DNA of 64,000 bases, from NCBI GenBank assembly GCA_022822085.1, contig JAJECK010000102.1:1-64000 (forward strand), given 5' to 3'. Numbering within the stretch: position 1 is the stretch's first letter; each line of letters begins with the position of its first letter. The notes beneath the pieces were generated by a model that was not told the DNA's origin, did no database searches, and worked only from the letters and a program-made list of their open reading frames with translations. Of this stretch, positions 43,842-53,340 are shown one piece after another. This DNA is from Candidatus Poribacteria bacterium (GTDB taxonomy: Bacteria; Poribacteria; WGA-4E; WGA-3G). Both the position numbers and the translations under genes were made by a program.

Positions 43842-44873
43842 ATGAAAGCAGCACAATTCTATGGTGGTCCGGACATCAGAGTAGAAACAGTACCCGATCC
43901 GGCACCAACCCCAGATCAGGTACTCGTCAAAGTAGACGCAGCAGGAATATGCGGTAGCGACCTACACGGATATCACCGACACCCAGAAAAACCGCAATCT
44001 CCGCGCATTGGTGGACATGAGTTAGCAGGTGAAATCATAGAGATAGGCAAAGATGTGACTGAACATAAAGCAGGAACGCGAGTTGCTATTGAACCGATAA
44101 GTCCTTGTAATACCTGTCCAGAATGTTTGAACGGATACTATAACATCTGTGCTAAATTACGACATGCAGGTGGTGGTTTTGCTGAATATATGGTGGCATC
44201 TACATCAAATGCTTATGTGCTCCCAGATACTGTTTCGGTTGAAGGTGGTGCGTTGGCAGAGGTGTATGCCGTAGCTGTCCATGCCGTCAACAGAGCGACG
44301 GTCTCTCCTGGTGATAGTGTGGCGATTATTGGTAGTGGTCCGGTTGGTTTGACAATAGCACAGGTTGCGGATGTAGCGGGAGCAACATCCATAGCCGTTT
44401 TAGGTAAACCGGATGCACCGATACAGATCGCGCAGGAGGCAGTTGGTGCAGTGCCAATAAATGTTGATAAGACTGATGCTGTGGCTGCCATCATGGATTG
44501 GAGTGATGGGCGCGGTGCTGATGTCGTTTTTGAAGCGGTCGGTGGAAAGGCGAATACGTTGGAACGTGCAACTGAAATAGCAGCGAAACGCGGACGTGTC
44601 TGCATGGTAGGTGGACATGGCGCACCACTCACCTTTTCAGAGAGATTCGCACGCAGCAAAGAACTTACTATTGTGTGGTCATTCTGCTACGGGAGGCGAG
44701 GTGGTAAAACCGAATTTCAGGTTGCGATTGATCTGCTCGCTGCAGGTAAACTTGATCCGAGTCCTTTGGTTACCCACCGTTTCCAGCTGAATGACATTTC
44801 CGATGCATTTGCTGTAGCTGCTGGTCGTGATAAACACGGATCTGTTAAAGTACTTGTCCTACCAAATAATTAA
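43842..44873 (+). CDS. Zinc-dependent alcohol/polyol dehydrogenase (MDR family)
   Basis: I choose ATG 43842, with GGAGG 5 bases upstream, over earlier in-frame codons. The 343-aa enzyme belongs to the medium-chain zinc dehydrogenases near sorbitol/threonine dehydrogenase. Catalytic zinc ligands are Cys in AGICGSDLHGYH (about residue 36) and His-Glu in IGGHELAG (about 60). Structural zinc cysteines lie in PCNTCPECLNGYYNIC (about 87-101). The NAD(P)-binding loop is IIGSGPVGLTIAQVA (about 165). It would oxidise a polyol or similar alcohol. A ThuA-like gene starts 13 bases downstream, which suggests a sugar or keto-sugar pathway. Confidence 0.92.
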   Translation: MKAAQFYGGPDIRVETVPDPAPTPDQVLVKVDAAGICGSDLHGYHRHPEKPQSPRIGGHELAGEIIEIGKDVTEHKAGTRVAIEPISPCNTCPECLNGYYNICAKLRHAGGGFAEYMVASTSNAYVLPDTVSVEGGALAEVYAVAVHAVNRATVSPGDSVAIIGSGPVGLTIAQVADVAGATSIAVLGKPDAPIQIAQEAVGAVPINVDKTDAVAAIMDWSDGRGADVVFEAVGGKANTLERATEIAAKRGRVCMVGGHGAPLTFSERFARSKELTIVWSFCYGRRGGKTEFQVAIDLLAAGKLDPSPLVTHRFQLNDISDAFAVAAGRDKHGSVKVLVLPNN

Positions 44874-44886
44874 ACGGAGATACTAT

Positions 44887-45522
44887 ATGAATATGCTAAA
44901 CACACTCATATTTGTTGGAACAGAAGGTATTTACCATGATCATGAGGGAAATGGTAAATATTTGACTGCAATGCTCAATGAAACAAACGACATCAAAGCG
45001 GATTTCTCACGAGACTATAATGTGCTTGCTGATGGTCTTGATGCATATCAGGCTGTGCTTTTCTATACAGATGTTGGTGAACTTACATCAGAACAAGAGA
45101 CAGGTTTGCTCAATTATATAAAATCTGGTGGAGGGTTTTTTGGACTGCATACAGCTGCAGCTTCATTTAGAGAATCGGAAGGGTACCACGGCATGCTCAA
45201 AGGTTTTTTCAACGGACATAGTCCCTATATGGACTTTACCGTTAATGTGAGTGATGCTGATCATCCTATTTCACAAGGATTAGACGACTATGAGGTGAAG
45301 GATGAACTCTACTATCTAAAACACAACCCCGACACATCACACCATCTGATGCATGCGTACGATCACACAAAGGACGAAACCCACGTTATGGCATTTCATC
45401 ATACTTACGGTAAGGGTAGAGTTTTCTATTTCGCACTCGGACACGATATGGTGGTACTTGAGAATCCAAGTTTTCAGGAGGTAATACGTAGAGGTGTGTT
45501 GTGGGTTGGAAATCGGCTTTGA
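44887..45522 (+). CDS. ThuA-like (trehalose-utilisation family) protein
   Basis: The ATG at 44887 follows ACGGAGA and fits the gap after the dehydrogenase; an upstream in-frame start would overlap it. The 211-aa protein has the class I glutamine-amidotransferase-like fold: FVGTEGIYHDHEGNGKYLTA, YIKSGGGFFGLHTAAASFRE, FFNGHSPYMDFTVNV, HPISQGLDDYEVKDELYYL and GRVFYFALGHD. In ThuA proteins the position that holds the amidotransferase Cys is a His in G-x-H-T, as here (GLHTAA). The role is in sugar or keto-sugar metabolism; the exact reaction is not settled. Confidence 0.9.
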   Translation: MNMLNTLIFVGTEGIYHDHEGNGKYLTAMLNETNDIKADFSRDYNVLADGLDAYQAVLFYTDVGELTSEQETGLLNYIKSGGGFFGLHTAAASFRESEGYHGMLKGFFNGHSPYMDFTVNVSDADHPISQGLDDYEVKDELYYLKHNPDTSHHLMHAYDHTKDETHVMAFHHTYGKGRVFYFALGHDMVVLENPSFQEVIRRGVLWVGNRL

Positions 45523-45542
45523 CCTATACAAACGCGGAATGG

Positions 45543-46466
45543 TTACTGTGCAAGTATTTCAGTTGCAACAGCGATGTCTCTGCGAATTTGCTGGACAAAA
45601 GCATGCATATTTGAGAATTTACGTTCATTACGTATTTTCTCTATAAAACAAATTTCAATAGTTTCTCCGTATACGATTTCGTCAAAATCGAATAAGTGGC
45701 TTTCTACTTGGAATTTTGTTCCATCAAAAGTCGGTCGTACCCCGATATTCAATACACCATCAAACCATTTATCTGTAAGTTTTGCACGTATTGCATAAAC
45801 CCCGTTAGGTGGACAGATTTGTTCTCCAGGCTCAATATTCGCCGTAGGAAACCCGATTTGTCTACCACGTCCATCACCCCGCACAATAGTACCACTCATT
45901 GAATAGTTTCTCCCTAATAGTTGAGATGCTAAACCGAGGTCCCCCCTTGCTATTGCTTCTCGAATACGGGTACTATGCACAGGAAAACCATTGAGCTGCG
46001 TGGGTGGAACAATTGTTACGCCAAATCCAGACTGTTGTCCCATAGATTCCAACAACTGCGCATTCCCTTCACGATCCTTACCAAATTGGCATGCGTATCC
46101 GACAACCACATGTTGCGCACGGCACAACTTTCGTAGGATGTTGTCTACAAAGGGAACAGGAGACATGGAAGCAATCTTTTCATTGAAGTTTACGAATATT
46201 GCAATGTCAAAGCCGAGTTGTTCAAGAATTTCAATACGTTTGGGGAGGCACATTAAAACCGGCGGACATTTTTCAGGGGCAAGAAATGAAAGTGGATGCG
46301 GATAAAACCCGAAGAGAACACTATTCAGAGTTTCTGCATCCGCAAGGTCACGCACTGTTTCAAGAACATCTTGGTGACCAATATGTAATCCATCAAATAC
46401 CCCAAATGTAACCACAGCATCACGCGTAAATTCAGGGATAGATTCCAATTTATAAAAGGATTGCAA
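45543..46466 (-). CDS. ribF: Bifunctional riboflavin kinase/FAD synthetase RibF
   Basis: RibF phosphorylates riboflavin to FMN and adenylates FMN to FAD. The N-terminal adenylyltransferase domain has TFGVFDGLHIGHQDVLE (about residues 20-36, with the HxGH-type motif) and RIREAIARGDLGLASQLLGR (about 165-185). The C-terminal kinase domain has GDGRGRQIGFPTANIEP (about 195-212) and PPNGVYAIRA. The length of 307 aa is typical. On this strand it follows nrnA after 208 bases that contain a MITE-like element. Confidence 0.95.
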   Translation of the reverse strand: MQSFYKLESIPEFTRDAVVTFGVFDGLHIGHQDVLETVRDLADAETLNSVLFGFYPHPLSFLAPEKCPPVLMCLPKRIEILEQLGFDIAIFVNFNEKIASMSPVPFVDNILRKLCRAQHVVVGYACQFGKDREGNAQLLESMGQQSGFGVTIVPPTQLNGFPVHSTRIREAIARGDLGLASQLLGRNYSMSGTIVRGDGRGRQIGFPTANIEPGEQICPPNGVYAIRAKLTDKWFDGVLNIGVRPTFDGTKFQVESHLFDFDEIVYGETIEICFIEKIRNERKFSNMHAFVQQIRRDIAVATEILAQ

Positions 46467-46513
46467 ATTATCTCTCCACGAGTAGTTGTTATTAGAAATT
46501 CTATATCGAATAC

Positions 46514-46621
46514 GACAGACGCATTCCCCTTGATAAGGGGGATTTAGAGGGTTAAATTTGCTGAAATAACGACTTTTTATGCAAATTCGCTTGTTTTTTG
46601 CTCAAGTTGCGTCCATCCTGT
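46514..46621. mobile_element. MITE-like element, GACGCATTCCC family
   Basis: The left end GACAGACGCATTCCCCTTGA and the right end GCGTCCATCCTGTCG are inverted. The interior GGGGGATTTAGAGGGTTAA is shared with the copy at 40356. It lies between ribF and nrnA, where truB is often found in related operons. Confidence 0.65.
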
Positions 46622-46674
46622 CGAATAGACAAAGATTCGTTGTACTACCCTACATTAGCAATTGTAATGAACGC

Positions 46675-47655
46675 TCAACGTATATTTTTAATACGTTGAT
46701 TCGCACTTTCTAATAACATTTTTATCGCTGAAGTGGGTGGATGATTGATACGACAACCAGATGCACGTTCATGCCCACCACCTTTAAATTCGGCTGCGAG
46801 TGCTGCAACATCAACTTTACCTTCACTTCGTAAACTAATTTTTGTGTTACCATCCGGGAGTTCACAGGCACAGATAGCGACTTCAACACCTGCAATCGCT
46901 TGAATTTGATTTACGAACCCCTCTACATCATCCAATGTCGTTTCTGTATCCTTTAACATTGATTGGGTTACCAAAATCCAGGCTATACTGCCGTCACCAC
47001 TGAGATTTAATGTGCGAAGTGTTTGACCTAATAGATGGATTTTTCCCAGTCGTAGTTGTTCATATACCTCGGTGTAAACTTCATCTGGGGCAAAGTCGCC
47101 AAGTTCAATTAAATCTGCTGCTATGCGGAGGGTTTCAGGAGTCGTATTGCTAAACCGAAAACAACCTGTATCAAACATAAGTCCCGCATAGAGACATAAA
47201 GCAGTATTGGGGTCTATCAGTATTTGTCCTGATTTAAAAAACTTGAAAATTATTTCAGCAGTTGATGATGCAGTTGGAACAATAATGTTGTAGTCTCCAA
47301 ACGCCTCCGCTGTAATATGATGATCAATATTCACGACAGCATTGATCGGTATGAGACATTTCTTTAGATAGTTTCCGATCCGATCAAGAGAACTGGCATC
47401 TAAAATGATCAATACTTCTGGACTACAGTCTTTTGCTGCTTGCGCGTTTTCTATCTTCTCCCAATTTGGTAAAAATTGATACTTTTTCGGTACTGGGTCT
47501 GTGTTATAGATTTTTACAGTTTTGCCTAACTTGTATAGATATGTGTAAAGAGCTAATTCTGAACCGATTGCATCACCATCCGGGTTAACGTGTGTTGATA
47601 TTGCAAAAGTCTGGTGTTGCTTAAAAAGAGAATGGAGGTCGTGAAAATTATTCAT
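46675..47655 (-). CDS. nrnA: Bifunctional oligoribonuclease/PAP phosphatase NrnA (DHH-DHHA1)
   Basis: NrnA-type enzymes degrade short oligoribonucleotides and hydrolyse 3'-phosphoadenosine 5'-phosphate. The DHH domain has HVNPDGDAIGSELALYTYLY (about residues 22-41), ILDASSLDRIGN (about 84-95) and the DHH motif at about 111-113 in VVNIDHHITAEAFGDYN. The DHHA1 domain ends with FKGGGHERASGCRI (about 289-302). The length of 326 aa is usual. The start overlaps the rbfA stop by 4 bases, so the genes are translationally coupled. Confidence 0.95.
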   Translation of the reverse strand: MNNFHDLHSLFKQHQTFAISTHVNPDGDAIGSELALYTYLYKLGKTVKIYNTDPVPKKYQFLPNWEKIENAQAAKDCSPEVLIILDASSLDRIGNYLKKCLIPINAVVNIDHHITAEAFGDYNIIVPTASSTAEIIFKFFKSGQILIDPNTALCLYAGLMFDTGCFRFSNTTPETLRIAADLIELGDFAPDEVYTEVYEQLRLGKIHLLGQTLRTLNLSGDGSIAWILVTQSMLKDTETTLDDVEGFVNQIQAIAGVEVAICACELPDGNTKISLRSEGKVDVAALAAEFKGGGHERASGCRINHPPTSAIKMLLESANQRIKNIR

Positions 47656-48041
47656 CGCGATTCAGTTTCTTGGGTTGCATTTTCTTCTACTTCTTGTTCA
47701 TCTTCAATCTCTTTGAGGAGTCCATCAATTTTCATCAAATGTTCAACTGAATCATCTAAACTAAATCGTAACTCAGGTGAATGTTTAAGTGATAAACGGC
47801 GGTTTATCTCACGTCTAAGAAAACCTGCAGCACTCTTAAGTCCAGCAAGCGTAGATTCCTTTTGTTCTATTCCTCCGATTACACTGACCTTCACATCAAC
47901 ATATTTTAAGTCAGCGGATACCTCTGTATGTGTGATAGTGCAAAATGTGACACGAGGGTCTTTCACATCTCGATGAATAATCTCGCTTAACTCTCTCTGT
48001 ATAAGGGCACTCACCCTGTCTTGTCTTCTATTTTCTATCAT
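47652..48041 (-). CDS. rbfA: Ribosome-binding factor A
   Basis: RbfA binds the 30S subunit and helps 16S rRNA 5' maturation. The 129-aa protein has the KH-like fold with RQDRVSALIQRELSEIIHRD, DPRVTFCTITHTEVSADLKY, VKVSVIGGIEQKESTLAGLK, FLRREINRRLSLKHSPELRF and DSVEHLMKIDGLLKEIEDEQ, which is the standard RbfA order. It lies in the nusA-infB cluster, after ylxP and coupled to nrnA. Confidence 0.95.
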   Translation of the reverse strand: MIENRRQDRVSALIQRELSEIIHRDVKDPRVTFCTITHTEVSADLKYVDVKVSVIGGIEQKESTLAGLKSAAGFLRREINRRLSLKHSPELRFSLDDSVEHLMKIDGLLKEIEDEQEVEENATQETESR

Positions 48042-48096
48042 GATTTCAGCCCTTTCCGGTTTTTAAAGAATGGTGTTCCTAACTTCTGTTATGTAA

Positions 48097-48381
48097 TTAG
48101 TAAAAGAAATCAGTTTCATAGTCAATCAAAACAACTGATGAATTTGACTCAATAAATTTTACACATTGTGACAAAATTTGATTCACAAATTTCGCTTCAT
48201 TTGCCACAGAAACCGCACCGATAACTGCAGATTGATGTATATCAAGCGCGTCAACTTCTGCTACAGAGATGTTGAATTTATTTTTTAAACGGGCAATTAA
48301 ACTCTTTAGGACCCTGCGTTTTTCTTTCAGAGATTGACTTTCTGGTAAGTATAATTTTATTTTACAAACACCGATGTGCAT
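48097..48381 (-). CDS. ylxP: YlxP/DUF503 family protein
   Basis: A 94-aa protein of the DUF503 family: IGVCKIKLYLPESQSLKEKR, RRVLKSLIARLKNKFNISVA and EVDALDIHQSAVIGAVSVAN. It is a ferredoxin-like fold that usually sits between infB and rbfA, as here, with rbfA 55 bases downstream. It has been linked to ribosome assembly. Confidence 0.92.
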   Translation of the reverse strand: MHIGVCKIKLYLPESQSLKEKRRVLKSLIARLKNKFNISVAEVDALDIHQSAVIGAVSVANEAKFVNQILSQCVKFIESNSSVVLIDYETDFFY

Positions 48382-48979
48382 CTGGATTTTAATCTATAGT
48401 GGAAGTAATATTTAAACTGTTTTGTCCTTATATTCACGAGTTGTGCTAAATAACTAATCGAAATGTCCTTATTAACACACGCAGAATGTCTTGGCCATAT
48501 TTCACTTTGTTGACACCCTCTTTAGTCCCGTCCGGACGATATGTTTATATGTTAAATCCATTTTATGTGAATACAATGCAAACAAATAGTAAACTGGCAC
48601 AAGTCGTAATTCTTATGATTTTGTGTTTAGTGAATGCAAAAGTAGAGGGAGATTAACGCCATTTAACGAATATGGAAATTATGGTAGTCATTAGATATCG
48701 ATTTGAGAATTATCATTACTTAAAAACGCTTGAAACGAGATAAAAGATACGAATTAGATGTAGATTCTTGTACGTTTTATGTTGAATTAATTTAACTTTG
48801 TCCTGTAGGTTATATTCTTTTAGTCAAGTGTTTATTTTCGCTATCCGAAGGAATTTTATCAGATAATTACTGGGGGCTCTCTTTTTAGGAAATCTTTGTA
48901 AACCCGATTTCGTGTACCTCAACCTATAAAATCGGGATTTCAAACCTCTCCTACAAGAATAGATTGCAACTTGAATACT
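48382..48979. other. 600-base gap inside the translation gene cluster
   Basis: No gene is seen. It holds a copy of the TTTAGTCCCGTCCGGACGAT repeat (48521-48549) directly followed by the 49-bp dispersed repeat (48552-48600). The rest is AT-rich. ylxP usually follows infB closely, so this gap is likely an insertion of repeat DNA. Confidence 0.65.
48552..48600. repeat. 49-bp dispersed repeat, copy 2
   Basis: Counterpart of 19641-19689 with a few differences (TTATGTGAATACAATGCAAA against TTATGTGAGGACAATACAAA). It is followed by AAGTCGTAATT and preceded by the CGTCCGGACG repeat. Confidence 0.7.
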
Positions 48980-51094
48980 TTATAGAGTCCGTGCCACATG
49001 TTCATGGACGTAACATTCTAACACATCCCCAATTTTAATGTCATCAAATTCGTCAATACCGATTCCACATTCGTAATTGGCTTGAACTTCGTTGACATTA
49101 TCCTTAAATCGTCTGAGTGAATCAACCTTACCCTCGTAAATCAACCGGTTGTCACGTAGGACACGTAAGGGTTCGTTAAATGTGATTTTCCCCCAATTGA
49201 CATAGCTGCCAGCAACCAATCCAATTCTCGGCACCTTGAAGATTTCTCTGACTTCAGCACGTCCAATAATGACTTCTCGCACCTCCGGGTCTAATAGACC
49301 TTCCATGGCTGATTTAATGTCTGTGATAATGTCATAGATGACGGTATATGTACGGACATCAATGCCTTCAGTTTCTGTGGCTTTAACCGCTTCAGTGGTA
49401 GGATGAACATTGAATCCGACAACGATAGCATCAGAGGCAGAAGCGAGTAATATATCGGTTTCAGTGATGCCACCTGTAGCCTCATGTATAATGTTGATTT
49501 TTACCTCTTTGGTGCTTAATTTAAGTAGAGATTCTGATATGGCTTGGACAGAACCTTGAACATCTCCTTTTACTATGACATTTAATTCTTTGATATCCCC
49601 TTCTTGAATTTGTTGGAATAGATCGTCAAGACTTACATGGCTGTGTGCACCGAGTTTAGAGATGCGATGTTTGTCTTGGCGTTCTTCACTGATCGCACGT
49701 GCGTCTTTTTCGGAGGCAACAACATAAAATAGGTCGCCTGCTTCAGGGACACCAGCGAACCCAAGCACTACTACAGGGGTTGACGGTCCAGCAACCTTAA
49801 TACGCTTGCCATCATCACTCATCATTGCTCTGACTCTGCCAGAGTAACGTCCTGATACGAATGTGTCCCCAACATTTAAGGTTCCGGATTGAACTAATAC
49901 GGTAGCAACGGCACCCTTGCCTGTGTCTACCTGTGCTTCAATCACCACACCACGTGCAGGTTTGTTTGGGTTTGCTTTGAGTTCAAGCAGGGCAGCTTCA
50001 AGAAGTAACATCTCTAACAAAGATTCAATGCCAGTTCCTTCAATAGCAGACACCTCAACAACGATAGTTTGCCCTCCCCAATCTTCTGGCACCAAATCAT
50101 TATCAACCAACTGCTGTCTGACATGGTCTGGTCGTGCTCCAGTGACATCAATTTTATTTATAGCAACAACAATTGGCACTTTAGCTGCTTTGGCGTGATT
50201 AATAGCCTCTACAGTTTGTGGCATTACACCATCATCTGCGGCAACGATTAGAACAACGATGTCTGTTGCTTGGGCACCACGCGCTCGCATCGCTGTAAAT
50301 GCTGCGTGACCTGGAGTATCCAGAAAAACTATGTTTCCTTCTTCTAATTCTACATGATACGCACCTATATGTTGGGTGATATTACCTGCTTCAGACTCAC
50401 TAATATTCGATTGTCGAATAGAGTCCAAGAGTGATGTTTTTCCATGATCAACGTGCCCCATTATAGTAATGACCGGCGCACGTGATACCAAAGATTCAGG
50501 GGCATCATCCTCATCAGTTAATAACTTGTCTTCGAGGGATTGTTCCTGAATAACTTTAAAACCGAAGTGTTCGCCAAGTATTAATAAAGTTTGGTAATCT
50601 AAACTTTGGTTAATTGATGCCATTATCTTCATTTTCATTAACTGCATGATCAACTGTGTCGATTGCAAGTTTAGTAATGATGCCAATGTACCAACTGTCA
50701 CACCTTCCTGAACCTTCATAGTACCATCATCGTGTTCTTCTGGTTCTGCTTCAGTTTCTTCTTTTAGTTGTTCCTCCGCTTTGGTTTTTTCTTCAGTTAT
50801 TTCTATTACCTCTTCCTTTTGTTTCTCTATTTCTTCGTCAATTATTGTGGTTTCATCTTTATCTTCTTCTGATAAGATCTCTTGTTGTGGATTTAGTTCT
50901 GATTCAACTAACATAATTGTTTCAGGGTCAAGTGTGCTCATGTGATTTCCTATTTCAAGACCCAGATCTTCAAGGATAGCGATCAATTCTTTGCTACTCA
51001 TATCGTGGCGTTTTGCCAATTCATAGACACGAACATTTTGACTCTGTACGGCTTTTCGTTGTGTTTCAGCTCGTTGCTTTTCACTTTTACTCAT
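48980..51094 (-). CDS. infB: Translation initiation factor IF-2
   Basis: IF-2 is the GTPase that brings fMet-tRNA to the 30S subunit. The 704-aa protein has an N-terminal IF2_N helix bundle ([20 protein letters not shown]) and a charged Glu/Lys-rich linker (about residues 75-130). The second IF2_N-like unit ([20 protein letters not shown]) comes next. The G domain follows with GHVDHGKTS (about 212-220), [17 protein letters not shown] and NKID. Domains II-IV and the C-terminal tRNA-binding domain complete it. AAGGAG lies before the ATG, and the start overlaps ylxR by 8 bases. Confidence 0.97.
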   Translation of the reverse strand: MSKSEKQRAETQRKAVQSQNVRVYELAKRHDMSSKELIAILEDLGLEIGNHMSTLDPETIMLVESELNPQQEILSEEDKDETTIIDEEIEKQKEEVIEITEEKTKAEEQLKEETEAEPEEHDDGTMKVQEGVTVGTLASLLNLQSTQLIMQLMKMKIMASINQSLDYQTLLILGEHFGFKVIQEQSLEDKLLTDEDDAPESLVSRAPVITIMGHVDHGKTSLLDSIRQSNISESEAGNITQHIGAYHVELEEGNIVFLDTPGHAAFTAMRARGAQATDIVVLIVAADDGVMPQTVEAINHAKAAKVPIVVAINKIDVTGARPDHVRQQLVDNDLVPEDWGGQTIVVEVSAIEGTGIESLLEMLLLEAALLELKANPNKPARGVVIEAQVDTGKGAVATVLVQSGTLNVGDTFVSGRYSGRVRAMMSDDGKRIKVAGPSTPVVVLGFAGVPEAGDLFYVVASEKDARAISEERQDKHRISKLGAHSHVSLDDLFQQIQEGDIKELNVIVKGDVQGSVQAISESLLKLSTKEVKINIIHEATGGITETDILLASASDAIVVGFNVHPTTEAVKATETEGIDVRTYTVIYDIITDIKSAMEGLLDPEVREVIIGRAEVREIFKVPRIGLVAGSYVNWGKITFNEPLRVLRDNRLIYEGKVDSLRRFKDNVNEVQANYECGIGIDEFDDIKIGDVLECYVHEHVARTL

Positions 51095-51374
51095 CAGCGA
51101 TTATCTCCTTTTCAAGAAGTGAATTTTTAAACTCATTGATAACTGAACTGGACAGGTGCACCCGGAACAATGCATTTATCCGTTTAGGGGCTTTAAATGC
51201 TTCCTGAATGCAAGACTTGGAACGACAGACATAGGCCCCGCGCCCAGGTAATTTTGTTGACTCTTGCATTTCCAATGATTCACCTTTAGGACATACAATA
51301 CGTATTAAATTATTTTGTTCTAACTTGTGACGACATCCGATACAAGTGCGAATTGGAATATTTGCTCTTTTCAT
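51087..51374 (-). CDS. ylxR: YlxR/DUF448 RNA-binding protein
   Basis: The 95-aa protein has the YlxR pattern: IPIRTCIGCRHKLEQNNLIR, then PGRGAYVCRSKSCIQEAFK and a short helix ending RINALFRV. It sits between nusA and infB as in most bacteria. It overlaps the infB start by 8 bases and so is probably translated in one unit. YlxR of other bacteria has been reported to bind RNA or act as a regulator. Confidence 0.95.
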   Translation of the reverse strand: MKRANIPIRTCIGCRHKLEQNNLIRIVCPKGESLEMQESTKLPGRGAYVCRSKSCIQEAFKAPKRINALFRVHLSSSVINEFKNSLLEKEIIADE

Positions 51375-51485
51375 TGATTGACCAAAAAGACAAGGAACAT
51401 CAATATTGTCTCTTCATATAGAAACACTAAATGATAGGTCAGTCCACCTGTTAATTATTATCAGTTTGAGATATTAAAGGTAGCA

Positions 51486-51502
51486 GGCACGCTACGCGTG
51501 CC
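51486..51502. repeat. GC-rich hairpin between nusA and ylxR
   Basis: GGCACGC and GCGTGCC pair perfectly around TAC, followed by a partial repeat (CGGCACACGGCATCCGCGG). It is REP-like and lies between two genes that usually abut. Confidence 0.55.
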
Positions 51503-51586
51503 GTTCGCTTTACATGCTTTGGAATATAACGGCACACGGCATCCGCGGACTACTTTGCATCACTCATCTCTTTCTTAAATTGACAA

Positions 51587-52816
51587 CTATGGAGATGTTT
51601 CATCCGAAGCTGCCTCATTTACAGATTCAGATAGAGTATCATCACCATCAACGGCAACATCAGATTCGGTGTTTATAACTGTTTCTTCCGCTTCCGCGTT
51701 TTCATCAGAATTTTCAACATCTTCTTTAAATAGTGTTTCTAATGAAACGGGAGCTTCAGATTCACTCTTTATATCTATATTCCATCCGGTTACTTTGGCA
51801 GCAAGCCGTACATTCTGTCCACGTCGTCCAATTGCTAATGAAAATTGGTCCTCCGCGACAATGACATTGGCACTCATCTCCTCTTCGTTCAGTTCAACCC
51901 TCCGAATTTCCGCAGGATTAAGCGCGTTAGTGATAAAGACACGCGGGTCTTCGTCCCAGTCGATGAAATTAATTCTTTCATTTTTGAGCTCTCGAACCAT
52001 GGTTCGAACTCTTGCACCTCTGACTCCTACACAAGCCCCCTTCGCATCAATACCGTCTTCAGTTGCGGTGACAGCAACTTTAGCACGGTATCCAGGATCT
52101 CGCGCAACAGCCATCACTCGAACTTGTCCATCATATACCTCAGGAACTTCTTGTTCACATAGCATTGTTATCAAATCAGGCTCAGTTCTGGAAACAACCA
52201 ACTGCTCACCGCTGACAGAATCTTTTACTTCTATAATTAAACACCGTAAGGTATCACCACGATTATACCGATGGGGTGGTGGGATATGGCTTGACGGCAA
52301 CAAGGCTTCTGTCCGCAAAACTTCTGTCCGTTCCAAATCCATAATTACATTGGGACCGTCGTATCTTTGAACGTACCCAACAACGAGCTCGCCTTCACGG
52401 CCTTCAAACTCTTTGTAGATAAGTTCACGTTCTGCTTCTCTCAGTTTACCGAGTAGTATTTGTCGACCTAATTGTGCTTGGATGCGTCCAAATTCATCTG
52501 GATTGATCTCAACTTCAAGTGTATCACCAATTTTTGCATCAGGGTCAAGTTTTTTTGCCTCCTCAATCGGAATTTCGGTTGAGAAATCTTGCATTATATT
52601 TACAACCTTTTTCGGGACGTGGCACTTTATCTCCTCACTATCCAGTTGAATATCAATAGATACCTTAGCTTCTGGACCGTAATGACGTAAAGCTATAACA
52701 CGTAATGCTTCTTCAATAGCACTAATGAACACATCTTCCGGTAAATCCGTGTGTCCCATCATTTGCCGAATAGAATGTTGTAAACTCTCTCTTCTTTCCT
52801 CAGTTTTCTGTTTCAT
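51587..52816 (-). CDS. nusA: Transcription termination/antitermination protein NusA
   Basis: I choose ATG 52816 (preceded by AGGAG) over an earlier in-frame start, giving about 409 aa. The N-terminal domain binds RNA polymerase (QHSIRQMMGHTDLPEDVFIS). The S1 domain (GREGELVVGYVQRYDGPNVI) and the two KH domains follow, with GVRGARVRTMVREL and VAEDQFSLAIGRRGQNVRLAAKVTGW. The C-terminus (about 360-409) is acidic and lacks the acidic repeats of proteobacterial NusA. It acts in pausing, termination and antitermination. It begins 44 bases after rimP on the same strand. Confidence 0.95.
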   Translation of the reverse strand: MKQKTEERRESLQHSIRQMMGHTDLPEDVFISAIEEALRVIALRHYGPEAKVSIDIQLDSEEIKCHVPKKVVNIMQDFSTEIPIEEAKKLDPDAKIGDTLEVEINPDEFGRIQAQLGRQILLGKLREAERELIYKEFEGREGELVVGYVQRYDGPNVIMDLERTEVLRTEALLPSSHIPPPHRYNRGDTLRCLIIEVKDSVSGEQLVVSRTEPDLITMLCEQEVPEVYDGQVRVMAVARDPGYRAKVAVTATEDGIDAKGACVGVRGARVRTMVRELKNERINFIDWDEDPRVFITNALNPAEIRRVELNEEEMSANVIVAEDQFSLAIGRRGQNVRLAAKVTGWNIDIKSESEAPVSLETLFKEDVENSDENAEAEETVINTESDVAVDGDDTLSESVNEAASDETSP

Positions 52817-52860
52817 AATTCTCCTAATCATAAAGTTTGTAGATATATTTCTGCAATTGA

Positions 52861-53322
52861 CTACCAAACCAGTTGAATATATCCTTTACAAACCTGCGAA
52901 ATATCAATATTTGTCCTATTTCCTGATGCTTGTTCTAAAACTATACACCCATCAATAACATTTTTGACCTGTCCTTGAACTTCAAACAGCTGTCCATTAG
53001 GTGAAGTAGTTTCAATTTTAACGTTTCTCCCTATATTTCGTTGAAAATCGCGTGAAGTTGTCAACGGACGGTCTATCCCTGGTGAAGCGATTTCAAATTG
53101 ATAAAATTCATCCAATATTTGATGGACTTCCAAAATCGGACGAACAGTCTGATCTACCAATTTGCAATCTTGGACAGACAATCCGCCTTGTTTGTGAATC
53201 AATAGACGAAGTATTTGTTTTTTTCGATTCCCTATTGTTTCCACAGCAACCAACTCATACCCTTCTCTTTCAAGCAGAGGGGCAATAATATTGGAAACGG
53301 TCCTGTCAATTCCTGCTGACAT
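52861..53322 (-). CDS. rimP: Ribosome maturation factor RimP
   Basis: RimP is needed for 30S assembly. The 153-aa protein has the standard layout: an N-terminal alpha/beta domain (IIAPLLEREGYELVAVETIG, LRLLIHKQGGLSVQDCKLVD), FEIASPGIDRPLTTSRDFQR and the C-terminal SH3-like beta domain (VKIETTSPNGQLFEVQGQVK). It is the first gene of the rimP-nusA-ylxR-infB cluster. Confidence 0.95.
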   Translation of the reverse strand: MSAGIDRTVSNIIAPLLEREGYELVAVETIGNRKKQILRLLIHKQGGLSVQDCKLVDQTVRPILEVHQILDEFYQFEIASPGIDRPLTTSRDFQRNIGRNVKIETTSPNGQLFEVQGQVKNVIDGCIVLEQASGNRTNIDISQVCKGYIQLVW

Positions 53323-53340
53323 ATCTCTATAACCCTTCTA

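Noticed and set aside
48382-48979. tRNA or rRNA gene in the translation cluster gap
   Set aside because: No cloverleaf-like arms or conserved T-loop (GTTCRANNC) were recognised in this or any other gap of the window.
51669-52370. 233-aa open frame opposite nusA
   Set aside because: Antisense to the conserved nusA gene; Ser/Thr-rich shadow translation.
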